A stretch of 5,501 bases of DNA from Actinomycetota bacterium (GTDB taxonomy: Bacteria > Actinomycetota > Thermoleophilia > Gaiellales > Gaiellaceae). The notes under the pieces were generated by a model. The model had not been told where the DNA came from and searched no databases. It worked only from the letters and a program-made list of their open reading frames with translations. This document shows, one piece after another, positions 1 to 4,431 of the stretch (the first letter of the stretch is position 1; each line of letters begins with the position of its first letter). Where the stretch lies: assembly GCA_020029625.1 (NCBI GenBank), contig JAIBJP010000095.1, forward strand, positions 1 through 5,501, read 5' to 3'. Both the position numbers and the translations under genes were made by a program.

Positions 1-754
1 CCGGCGACCACGCCGGTGTGTACGCACGGTCGTGCGTCAACCTGCGGACGGCCGAGCCATCGGGGCGCATCACATAGACGTCCGTGTAGTTGTCCGGATA
101 GTCCCGATGCGACGTGAATAGGATGGAACGGCCGTCGGGCGACCAGTCCACCTGCCACCCTTCGCCAGCGGAGGACAGGTCCACGACCTTCGAGCCGTCG
201 GCCTGCGCGATGTACATCACGTGGTCCCCAGTGAGATTCGAGTTGAAGGCGATCCGGGACCCGTCCGGCGACCACGACGGGTACTCGCCGCCCTCGGTGT
301 GGGGCAGGACCCGGAGGGCCGTCCCGTCCGGTTTGATCACCGAGAGGCCTGCGCGCCCGGCGAAGGCGATCAGCGATCCGTCGGGCGACCAGGCCGGCGA
401 TAGGCCCGCGGCCAGCCGCCGCTGCCCCGTGCCGTCGGCGTTCATGACCCAGATCTCCGGCTCGCCGCTTCGTTCGGATCGAAACGCGATCTGCGTGCCG
501 TCTGGCGACCACGACGGGTCGAAGTCGGGTGCGGGGGAATGCGTAAGCCGGGTCAGGTCCGTGTCGTCGGCGTCGATCGTCCACACGTCGTCGAAGTTGT
601 CGAACGCGATCCGCCCGCTCGGCCCCGGCGCGTCAGAGACTGCCGTGGACGGAGACGGGCGATCCTGTCGCTGCTCCCGATCGGACCCCCCGCCGCACGC
701 CCCCAGTACCAGGGCCCCCGCCAGAACCATCGAGAAGATGCGGCCCCTCCTCAT
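1..754 (-). CDS. TolB/PD40-type beta-propeller lipoprotein, C-terminus beyond window
   Basis: Minus-strand reading from the ATG at 754 is open to the left edge: 251 complete codons with no stop. The N-terminus has a short basic stretch (MRRGR), a hydrophobic core and a lipobox LGAC with the lipidated cysteine at residue 20, followed by a low-complexity linker to about residue 46. The export and lipid anchoring are inferred from this. The rest is a tandem beta-propeller: WSPDG-type motifs begin at residues 82, 122, 161, 204 and 249, about 40 residues apart, each followed by an [IL]xF strand and mostly preceded by an xxADG or xPDG turn. This is the PD40/TolB-like repeat pattern, usually a protein- or ligand-binding scaffold in the envelope rather than an enzyme. 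A purine-rich AAAAGGG precedes the start by one base; GGGGAG lies further upstream. It is transcribed away from all plus-strand genes and has no visible operon partner. Specific partner unknown. Confidence 0.85.
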   Translation of the reverse strand, partial: MRRGRIFSMVLAGALVLGACGGGSDREQRQDRPSPSTAVSDAPGPSGRIAFDNFDDVWTIDADDTDLTRLTHSPAPDFDPSWSPDGTQIAFRSERSGEPEIWVMNADGTGQRRLAAGLSPAWSPDGSLIAFAGRAGLSVIKPDGTALRVLPHTEGGEYPSWSPDGSRIAFNSNLTGDHVMYIAQADGSKVVDLSSAGEGWQVDWSPDGRSILFTSHRDYPDNYTDVYVMRPDGSAVRRLTHDRAYTPAWSP

Positions 755-828
755 GCCCTTTTGTACTCCCCGGCCAGCCCCGCGGTTCCCAGTCGATCGA
801 GGGCAGTCGGCGCTGTCAAACGACCTGG

Positions 829-1230
829 TCAGCGTGCTCCCGGGCAGGATTCGAACCTGCGCTCCCGCCTCCGGAGAGAGTTGACAAACGCCTCGCCCTC
901 GCTCTGAACGCGCCCTCCTGTGCCAAGGGTCGACGACATGAAGACGTTCACGAATCGCTGATCGGGCATGGCCGGCGAAACGAGCGTCACTCTCACGGTA
1001 TCGGGACTCTCCTCCTGGGCATCTACCTCTTGGCGAAGATCGTCCGCTGTCCGTGCGTCGTATGCTCCTCGGCTATCAAGGGCGTAATACATCGGCTTCG
1101 GTTCACCCGTAGTGGACTGGCAAGTTGGCAAGTACGGGCGGAGTAAGTCCTCAAGTCGCGCGATGAGGTTCCAATCCGGCAAGTGGACCTGGGGCAAGTC
1201 AAACAAGTCCTCTTGGTACAGGCGAGGCAC
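829..1230 (-). CDS. Hypothetical protein, 133 aa, C-terminus encoded by the tRNA fragment
   Basis: I do not recognise this protein. The reading frame starts at GTG 1230 (an in-frame TAA lies at 1245-1243) and ends at TGA 831-829. It is soluble-looking, with no signal peptide or membrane segment: an acidic/aromatic N-terminus (LYQEDLFDLP), a tyrosine-containing middle (PMYYALDSRG) and a beta-rich VRVTLVSP...RFVNVFMSS segment around residues 75-100. Codons include TTA, AGA, CTT, ATA-poor but mixed A/T third positions, less G/C-biased than dnaX or recR. The last 14 or so residues (RRRERRFESCPGA) come from the tRNA-Arg fragment, so the native end has probably been replaced. No Shine-Dalgarno precedes the GTG; a later ATG (PMYY) could be the start. 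It may be a genuine mobile-element gene, a gene truncated at its 3' end, or non-coding. Confidence 0.4.
   Translation of the reverse strand: MPRLYQEDLFDLPQVHLPDWNLIARLEDLLRPYLPTCQSTTGEPKPMYYALDSRGAYDARTADDLRQEVDAQEESPDTVRVTLVSPAMPDQRFVNVFMSSTLGTGGRVQSEGEAFVNSLRRRERRFESCPGAR
836..876 (-). pseudogene. 3' half of a tRNA-Arg(CCG), truncated at the anticodon loop; candidate att site
   Basis: Read on the minus strand, 876-870 is a 7-nt anticodon loop CTCCGGA (anticodon CCG), followed by the 3' anticodon stem GGCGG (869-865), a 4-nt variable region (864-861), a complete T arm GCAGG-TTCGAAT-CCTGC (860-844) and the 3' acceptor strand CCGGGAG (843-837), then a C in the discriminator position. The bases upstream (from 877) do not pair with the anticodon stem, and no D arm or 5' acceptor strand was found up to 1337, so the gene is not functional. 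No CCA is encoded. A tRNA 3' half starting at the anticodon loop is the standard core of attachment sites used by tyrosine integrases, so this is most simply a remnant att site; the alternative is an old tRNA duplication fragment. Confidence 0.75.
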
Positions 1231-1306
1231 GAAGCCCGAAGTTTAGGGAGCCGCGCGGGGTCCGCCCGGGGTCCAGCGGAAAATCCGTAGGTCGGCCCGG
1301 AATACG

Positions 1307-1331
1307 GAAATCGCCGCCTAGCAGCGATTTC
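1307..1331 (-). terminator. Hairpin just downstream of tRNA-Val, probable terminator or processing hairpin
   Basis: GAAATCGC (1307-1314) is the perfect reverse complement of GCGATTTC (1324-1331), giving an 8-bp stem that can extend by two more pairs past a C/A mismatch. On the minus strand it lies five bases after the tRNA-Val discriminator base and is followed by a weakly T-rich run (ATTTCCGTATTCC). Position fits termination of the tRNA transcript, but the T tract is poor for a classical rho-independent terminator. Confidence 0.45.
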
Positions 1332-1336
1332 GTAGG

Positions 1337-1408
1337 TGGGCGCACCTGGGATCGAACCAGGGACCTCCCGCGTGTGAAGCGGGCGCTCTCCCGCTGAGCT
1401 ATGCGCCC
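1337..1408 (-). tRNA. tRNA-Val, anticodon CAC
   Basis: The minus strand folds into a complete 72-nt cloverleaf. The acceptor stem is GGGCGCA with TGCGCCC (7 bp); the D arm is GCTC-AGCGGGA-GAGC; the anticodon stem CCCGC/GCGGG encloses loop TTCACAC with anticodon CAC, reading GUG valine codons; the variable region is AGGTC; the T arm is CCTGG-TTCGATC-CCAGG; the discriminator is A. The 3' CCA is not encoded (the genome reads CCT). It lies between the hypothetical ORF and the SRP RNA and is transcribed away from dnaX. Confidence 0.97.
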
Positions 1409-1577
1409 CAGCGAAGGGTCAGCTTAGCCGCGAACCACGCTGGTACCATGCGCTTCGCCCGGCCGCGCTAAGTGGGGAGCTAGCGGTTCCCTGAACCCGC
1501 AATCCGCTCTAGCGGGGCCGAATCCCTTCCCGAGGGGGTTGTTGTTCGAAGTAGGGCTTGCGCACGCGAGCATTGAC
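1409..1577. other. Intergenic region between divergent tRNA-Val and SRP RNA
   Basis: No gene is supported here. It should hold the divergent promoters of tRNA-Val (leftward) and the SRP RNA (rightward), but no convincing -35/-10 pair is visible on either strand. Short inverted repeats are present: CCGCT-CT-AGCGG at 1504-1515, and CCCT-TCCCG-AGGG at 1524-1536 followed by a T/G run (GGTTGTTGTTC), which resembles a weak plus-strand terminator although nothing obvious precedes it. Confidence 0.4.
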
Positions 1578-1674
1578 GGCCAGGTTCCGCGCACTGGGAG
1601 CCTGCGAACCGCGTCAGATCCGGAAGGAAGCAGCGCTAAGCAGTTTCTCTCAGGTGCCGCGGATCAGCCTGGCC
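1578..1674 (+). ncRNA. ffs: Signal recognition particle RNA, small bacterial (4.5S) type
   Basis: The diagnostic domain IV apical hairpin is present: GTCAGATCC-GGAA-GGAAGCAGC at about 1613-1633, with the GGAA tetraloop and the asymmetric/symmetric loop bases (AGCAG, TCAG) that bind the Ffh M domain. The flanks close into one long hairpin as expected: GGCCAGG (1578-1584) pairs with CCTGGCC (1668-1674), TCCGCG (1586-1591) with CGCGGA, and CACTGGGAG (1592-1600) with CTCTCAGGTG with one bulge. This gives 97 nt, the usual length of the small type without an Alu domain. The RNA forms the SRP with Ffh and targets nascent inner-membrane proteins. Its place just ahead of dnaX is common in bacteria. 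Ends are inferred from pairing and may be off by some bases. Confidence 0.9.
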
Positions 1675-1710
1675 TGAGCGAGCGTCGCCGGCACCGCTTC
1701 GAGAGCGCCC

Positions 1711-1741
1711 TCGACGGCAGGTGCGCGGCCGGGCTTAAACT
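1711..1741 (+). promoter_or_regulatory. Weak candidate promoter for dnaX, near-leaderless
   Basis: TCGACG (1711-1716) and TAAACT (1736-1741) each match 4 of 6 bases of the -35 and -10 consensus, with a long 19-nt spacer. Transcription from this -10 would start about 5 nt before the dnaX GTG at 1753, leaving no room for a Shine-Dalgarno site, and none is seen in 1735-1752. The same stretch could instead fold as part of a hairpin (GCACC 1691-1695 with GGTGC 1720-1724, inner CGAG/CTCG), so the call is tentative. Confidence 0.25.
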
Positions 1742-1752
1742 CCTCTCACCGC

Positions 1753-3336
1753 GTGGCCGCCCTCTACCGTAAATATCGCCCGCAGGACTTCGACGAGGTC
1801 GTGGGCCAGGAAGCGGTGGTTCGTACCCTGCGGAACGCGATCGAGCGGGATCAGATCCGCCAGGCCTACCTGCTCGCGGGCCCGCGCGGAACCGGCAAGA
1901 CCTCCCTCGCGCGCATCCTGGCGAAATGCCTCAACTGCGAGCAGGGCCCGACCGCTTCGCCGGACAAGACGTGCAACTCGTGCCTCACGATCGCCGCGGG
2001 GACCTCCCTCGACGTGATCGAGATGGACGCCGCGAGCCAGCGCGGGATCGACGACATCCGCGAGATCCGCGAGCACGTCATCCTCCAGCCCGTCGAGGGC
2101 CGCTACAAGGTCTACATCCTCGACGAGGCGCACCAGCTCACGGACGCCGCCTGGAACGCGCTCCTGAAGATGATCGAGGAGCCTCCGCCGCACCTCGTCT
2201 TCGCCTTCTGTACGACCGAGCTCCAGAAGGTCCTCGCGACGGTGCGCTCGCGCTGCCAGACCTTCCTCTTCGCACGACCGCGGCTGGCCGAGCTGACGAG
2301 GCTCCTGAGGAGAGTGGCCGACGGGGAGAAGATCGAGGCGCCCGACGCCGCGCTCTCCTTGGTCGCGCGGAGCGCACGCGGAAGCTTTCGCGACGCCGTC
2401 TCCACCCTCGACCAGCTGTCTGCCGCGACGGACGGGCAGATCACCGTGCAGGCCGTCCTCCAGCTCCTCGGAGCCGTCGAGGAGGAGGCGCTCTTCCGCA
2501 TCTGCGACCTCGTCGTCGACAGGGACACCGCCGGCCTCCTGAACTTCGTCGAAGAGCTCGCGGAGCAGGGGCAAGACCTCTCCCGCCTGGTGAACGACCT
2601 GCTGGAGCACCTCCGCCACGTGCTGCTCGTCCAGCACCTGGGCGAGGTCCCGGACTCGGTGCCCGCGACCCCGGAGACCCGCGACCGCCTGCACGCGCAG
2701 GCGAACCAGCTGGGAGAACCGGACGTCCTCCGGCTGATCGATCTCCTTGCTGTCGCCGTCGACGACGTCCGCGAGGGAGGAGACCCGCGCCTTCCGCTCG
2801 AGCTCGCGCTCGTGAAGGTGACGCGGCCGGGGGCGGATCTCTCGCGGCAGTCTCTCTCTTTCCGCCTCGAGCAGCTCGAGAGCAAGAGTCGCGGCCAGCC
2901 GCAGAAACCCCGCGAGCCCGTCGCGCCCGCCTCCGAGCCCTCCCCTCCCACCGAAGCGCGGCCGGCGCTCGAGCTGAACGAGCTTCAGTCGGCGTGGAAA
3001 CAGGCAGTTCTGCCGGCGGTGGGAGAGCGCTCGATTCCCACCGCCTCCGTCCTCAACGAGGCGCGCCCGATCGAGCTGGCCGGCGACCGCCTGGTGATCG
3101 AGTTTCCGCCCGCGGCCTCCTTCCATCGCAACCTGGCCGAGGAGCCCAAGAACGCGAGCCTCCTGGCGGAGGTCCTCTACGAAGTCACCGGCCGGCGGTT
3201 GACGCTTGCCTTCGCCGTCGGTGAAGGCGGGGCGGACGAGCCGGACAGCGAAGAAGCGCCCGCCGCCACTGAGGAAGAGATCATCTCGCTGATGAAGAGC
3301 ACGTTCGACGCCAAGGAGGTCGACGAGACACGATGA
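1753..3336 (+). CDS. dnaX: DNA polymerase III subunit gamma/tau
   Basis: ATPase of the clamp loader, which opens the beta sliding clamp and links polymerase cores at the replication fork. The 527-aa protein starts at GTG with the typical LYRKYRP...FDEVVGQE N-terminus. Visible motifs: Walker A GPRGTGKTS (43-51), zinc-module cysteines 59, 62, 74 and 77, Walker B VYILDEAH (120-127), sensor-1 region CTTE (153-156), the SRC motif with its trans-acting arginine finger R167 (166-168), and the sensor-2 GSFRDAVSTLDQ (210-221). Domain III follows to about 360, then a Pro/Ser/Glu linker (about 380-405) and a C-terminal domain to 527. No A-rich slippery heptamer for programmed frameshifting to a short gamma form is seen. 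The usual fourth zinc cysteine is Asp71 here. There is no Shine-Dalgarno before the start. The gene overlaps ybaB by ATGA. Confidence 0.97.
   Translation: MAALYRKYRPQDFDEVVGQEAVVRTLRNAIERDQIRQAYLLAGPRGTGKTSLARILAKCLNCEQGPTASPDKTCNSCLTIAAGTSLDVIEMDAASQRGIDDIREIREHVILQPVEGRYKVYILDEAHQLTDAAWNALLKMIEEPPPHLVFAFCTTELQKVLATVRSRCQTFLFARPRLAELTRLLRRVADGEKIEAPDAALSLVARSARGSFRDAVSTLDQLSAATDGQITVQAVLQLLGAVEEEALFRICDLVVDRDTAGLLNFVEELAEQGQDLSRLVNDLLEHLRHVLLVQHLGEVPDSVPATPETRDRLHAQANQLGEPDVLRLIDLLAVAVDDVREGGDPRLPLELALVKVTRPGADLSRQSLSFRLEQLESKSRGQPQKPREPVAPASEPSPPTEARPALELNELQSAWKQAVLPAVGERSIPTASVLNEARPIELAGDRLVIEFPPAASFHRNLAEEPKNASLLAEVLYEVTGRRLTLAFAVGEGGADEPDSEEAPAATEEEIISLMKSTFDAKEVDETR
3313..3320 (+). 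promoter_or_regulatory. Strong Shine-Dalgarno for ybaB inside the end of dnaX
   Basis: AAGGAGGT is a perfect match to the anti-Shine-Dalgarno tail of 16S rRNA and lies within the last codons of dnaX. Spacing to the ATG at 3333 is 12 nt, longer than usual. No other start codon in the ybaB frame lies closer, so the ATG at 3333 is supported. Confidence 0.7.
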
Positions 3337-3653
3337 GCATGGACATGAACAAGATGCTCCAGCAGGTGCAGCAGATGCAGGAGCAGATGGCGCAGGCGCA
3401 GGAAGAGCTGGCCCACGAGACGGTGGAGGCGTCCGTCGGCGGCGGGATGGTCGTCGTCAAGGCGAACGGTGCCGGGGAGATCATCGAGATCAAGATCTCG
3501 CCGGAGGCGATCGACCCGGACGATCCCGAAGGGCTCGCCGACCTCGTGCTCGCCGGCGTCAACGAGGCGCTGCGGAACGCCCAAGAGCTGATGCAGTCGA
3601 AGCTCGGAGGCGCGATGGGCGGCCTCAAAGGCCTAGGCCTTCCAGGCCTCTAG
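3333..3653 (+). CDS. ybaB: YbaB/EbfC family nucleoid-associated protein
   Basis: Small DNA-binding protein of the YbaB/EbfC family, which forms tweezer-like dimers and binds DNA with little sequence specificity; family members influence nucleoid shape and gene expression. The 106-aa product is of normal length. It has a Met/Gln-rich N-terminal coiled-coil helix (about residues 5-30, MLQQVQQMQEQM...), the conserved core VEASVGGGMVVVKANG with GEIIEIKISPE (about 31-58), the DPDDPEGLADLVLAGVNEA helix (61-79) and a Gly/Leu-rich tail. It begins in the ATGA overlap with dnaX, so translation is coupled, helped by AAGGAGGT upstream. The standard neighbours dnaX and recR support the assignment. It is followed by an unusually structured gap before recR. 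Confidence 0.95.
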   Translation: MSMDMNKMLQQVQQMQEQMAQAQEELAHETVEASVGGGMVVVKANGAGEIIEIKISPEAIDPDDPEGLADLVLAGVNEALRNAQELMQSKLGGAMGGLKGLGLPGL

Positions 3654-3664
3654 GCAGAATAGGC

Positions 3665-3833
3665 GGCGGTGCCTCGGCCCGTCACGTCACCCGGACTCTG
3701 GCGCGCGAAAAGCGAGCCAGGCACGGACGCAGGGAGCCCGCGTATCGAAAGAGATACGCGGGCGACCGAGGACACCGCCTGGCGACGCTTTGCAGCCGCT
3801 CAGAGGACTGGTAGTCGTGGCGGGGCGAGGCAC
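3665..3833 (+). promoter_or_regulatory. Candidate RNA switch in the ybaB-recR gap: three-way junction plus alternative helix over the recR ribosome site
   Basis: Stem P1: GGCGGTGCCTCGG (3665-3677) pairs with 3766-3779 in 13 bp with one bulged A (3772). Inside are arm P2, CTGGC/GCCAG (3698-3702/3716-3720) topped by CGC/GCG and a GAAAA loop across a G/A mismatch, and arm P3, a perfect 11-bp stem (3736-3746/3753-3763) with loop GAAAGA. Joining segments of 20, 15 and 2 nt remain largely unpaired. The P1 5' strand, 3669-3681, is also complementary to 3821-3833 at 12 of 13 positions (single G/G mismatch at 3677/3825), which covers the recR Shine-Dalgarno. The two helices are mutually exclusive. The structures are seen directly; a regulatory role is inferred. 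It could alternatively be a palindromic repeat element. I could not match it to a known riboswitch class. Confidence 0.5.
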
Positions 3834-3835
3834 TA

Positions 3836-4426
3836 ATGTTCAGCCCGCTCGTCGACAACCTGATCGGCCAGCTCTCCCGCCTCCCAGGGGTGGGCACCCG
3901 CACGGCCCAGCGGCTCGCCTTCCACCTCCTGCGGGTTTCCGACGAGGAGGCGGTCGCGCTCGCGGAGGCGATCCGCGAGGTCAAGGCGAAGATCGGCTTT
4001 TGCCGCGAGTGCGGGAACCTGACCGAGACGGAGCTCTGCACGATCTGCCAGGACACCCGCCGCGACCACTCCGTCATCTGCGTCGTCGAGCAGCCGGTCG
4101 ACCTCCTGTCCGTCGAGCGGACGCACGAGTACAGAGGGGTCTACCACGTGCTCGGTGGTGCGCTCTCGCCGCTTGACGGCGTCGAGCCGCAGCACCTCCG
4201 AATCGACGAGCTCCTCGGGAGAGTCGAAAGGAACGGAGTGGAGGAAGTCGTCCTGGCAACCAACCCGAACATGACCGGCGAAGCGACAGCCGCGTACCTC
4301 GCCGACCGCCTGCGCGACCGCACGCGCGTCACGCGCCTCGCGAGCGGCCTTCCGGTCGGAGGCGACCTCGAGTACGCCGACGAGGTCACGCTCGGCCGCG
4401 CGCTGTCGGGCCGCCGGCCGATGTGA
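3836..4426 (+). CDS. recR: Recombination mediator protein RecR
   Basis: RecR works with RecF and RecO to load RecA on SSB-coated single-stranded DNA during gap repair. The 196-aa product is the normal family length. Domains in order: N-terminal helix-hairpin-helix with LSRLPGVGTRTAQRLA (13-28), a C4 zinc finger with cysteines 56, 59, 68 and 71, a Toprim domain from about residue 79 (VVEQ with E85, D89; YHVLGGALSPLDG at 103-115; ATNPN at 141-145) and the C-terminal GLPVGGDLEYADEVTL segment (171-186). The ATG at 3836 is chosen because GCGAGG lies 5 nt upstream and the N-terminus matches the family. The 182-nt gap from ybaB is long for this cluster and contains the candidate RNA switch, whose alternative helix covers this ribosome site. 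The aspartate kinase gene starts 5 nt after the stop. Confidence 0.96.
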   Translation: MFSPLVDNLIGQLSRLPGVGTRTAQRLAFHLLRVSDEEAVALAEAIREVKAKIGFCRECGNLTETELCTICQDTRRDHSVICVVEQPVDLLSVERTHEYRGVYHVLGGALSPLDGVEPQHLRIDELLGRVERNGVEEVVLATNPNMTGEATAAYLADRLRDRTRVTRLASGLPVGGDLEYADEVTLGRALSGRRPM

Positions 4427-4431
4427 TCCGG

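Noticed and set aside
114..884. Long plus-strand open frame of 256 codons opposite the lipoprotein gene
   Set aside because: Its DPSGDHDG-like repeats are the antisense of the WSPDG motifs. The minus strand encodes a coherent lipoprotein signal peptide and propeller repeats, so this is a shadow.
877..1337. Possible 5' half of the tRNA-Arg, which would make the split a group I intron in the anticodon loop
   Set aside because: No sequence resembling the needed 5' acceptor strand (CTCCCGG on the minus strand) and D arm was found upstream of the fragment before tRNA-Val, and no intron core was recognised.
1735..3126. Long minus-strand open frame of 463 codons antisense to dnaX
   Set aside because: It is a GC-rich shadow frame; the plus strand encodes unmistakable DnaX with all its ATPase motifs, and the antisense translation is low-complexity Arg/Leu/Glu-rich.
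1926..3224. Second long plus-strand frame of 432 codons inside dnaX
   Set aside because: The product is Arg/Pro/Ala/Gly-rich with no recognisable domain, typical of an out-of-frame read of a high-GC gene.
1753..3336. Programmed frameshift producing a short gamma form of DnaX
   Set aside because: No A-rich or other slippery heptamer followed by a hairpin and early stop was seen.
3665..3779. Known riboswitch classes (c-di-GMP-I, cobalamin, lysine, SAM) for the structured gap
   Set aside because: Short resemblances such as ACGCAGGG or GACCGAGGACACC do not extend to the conserved cores of these classes as I know them; a covariance search would be decisive.
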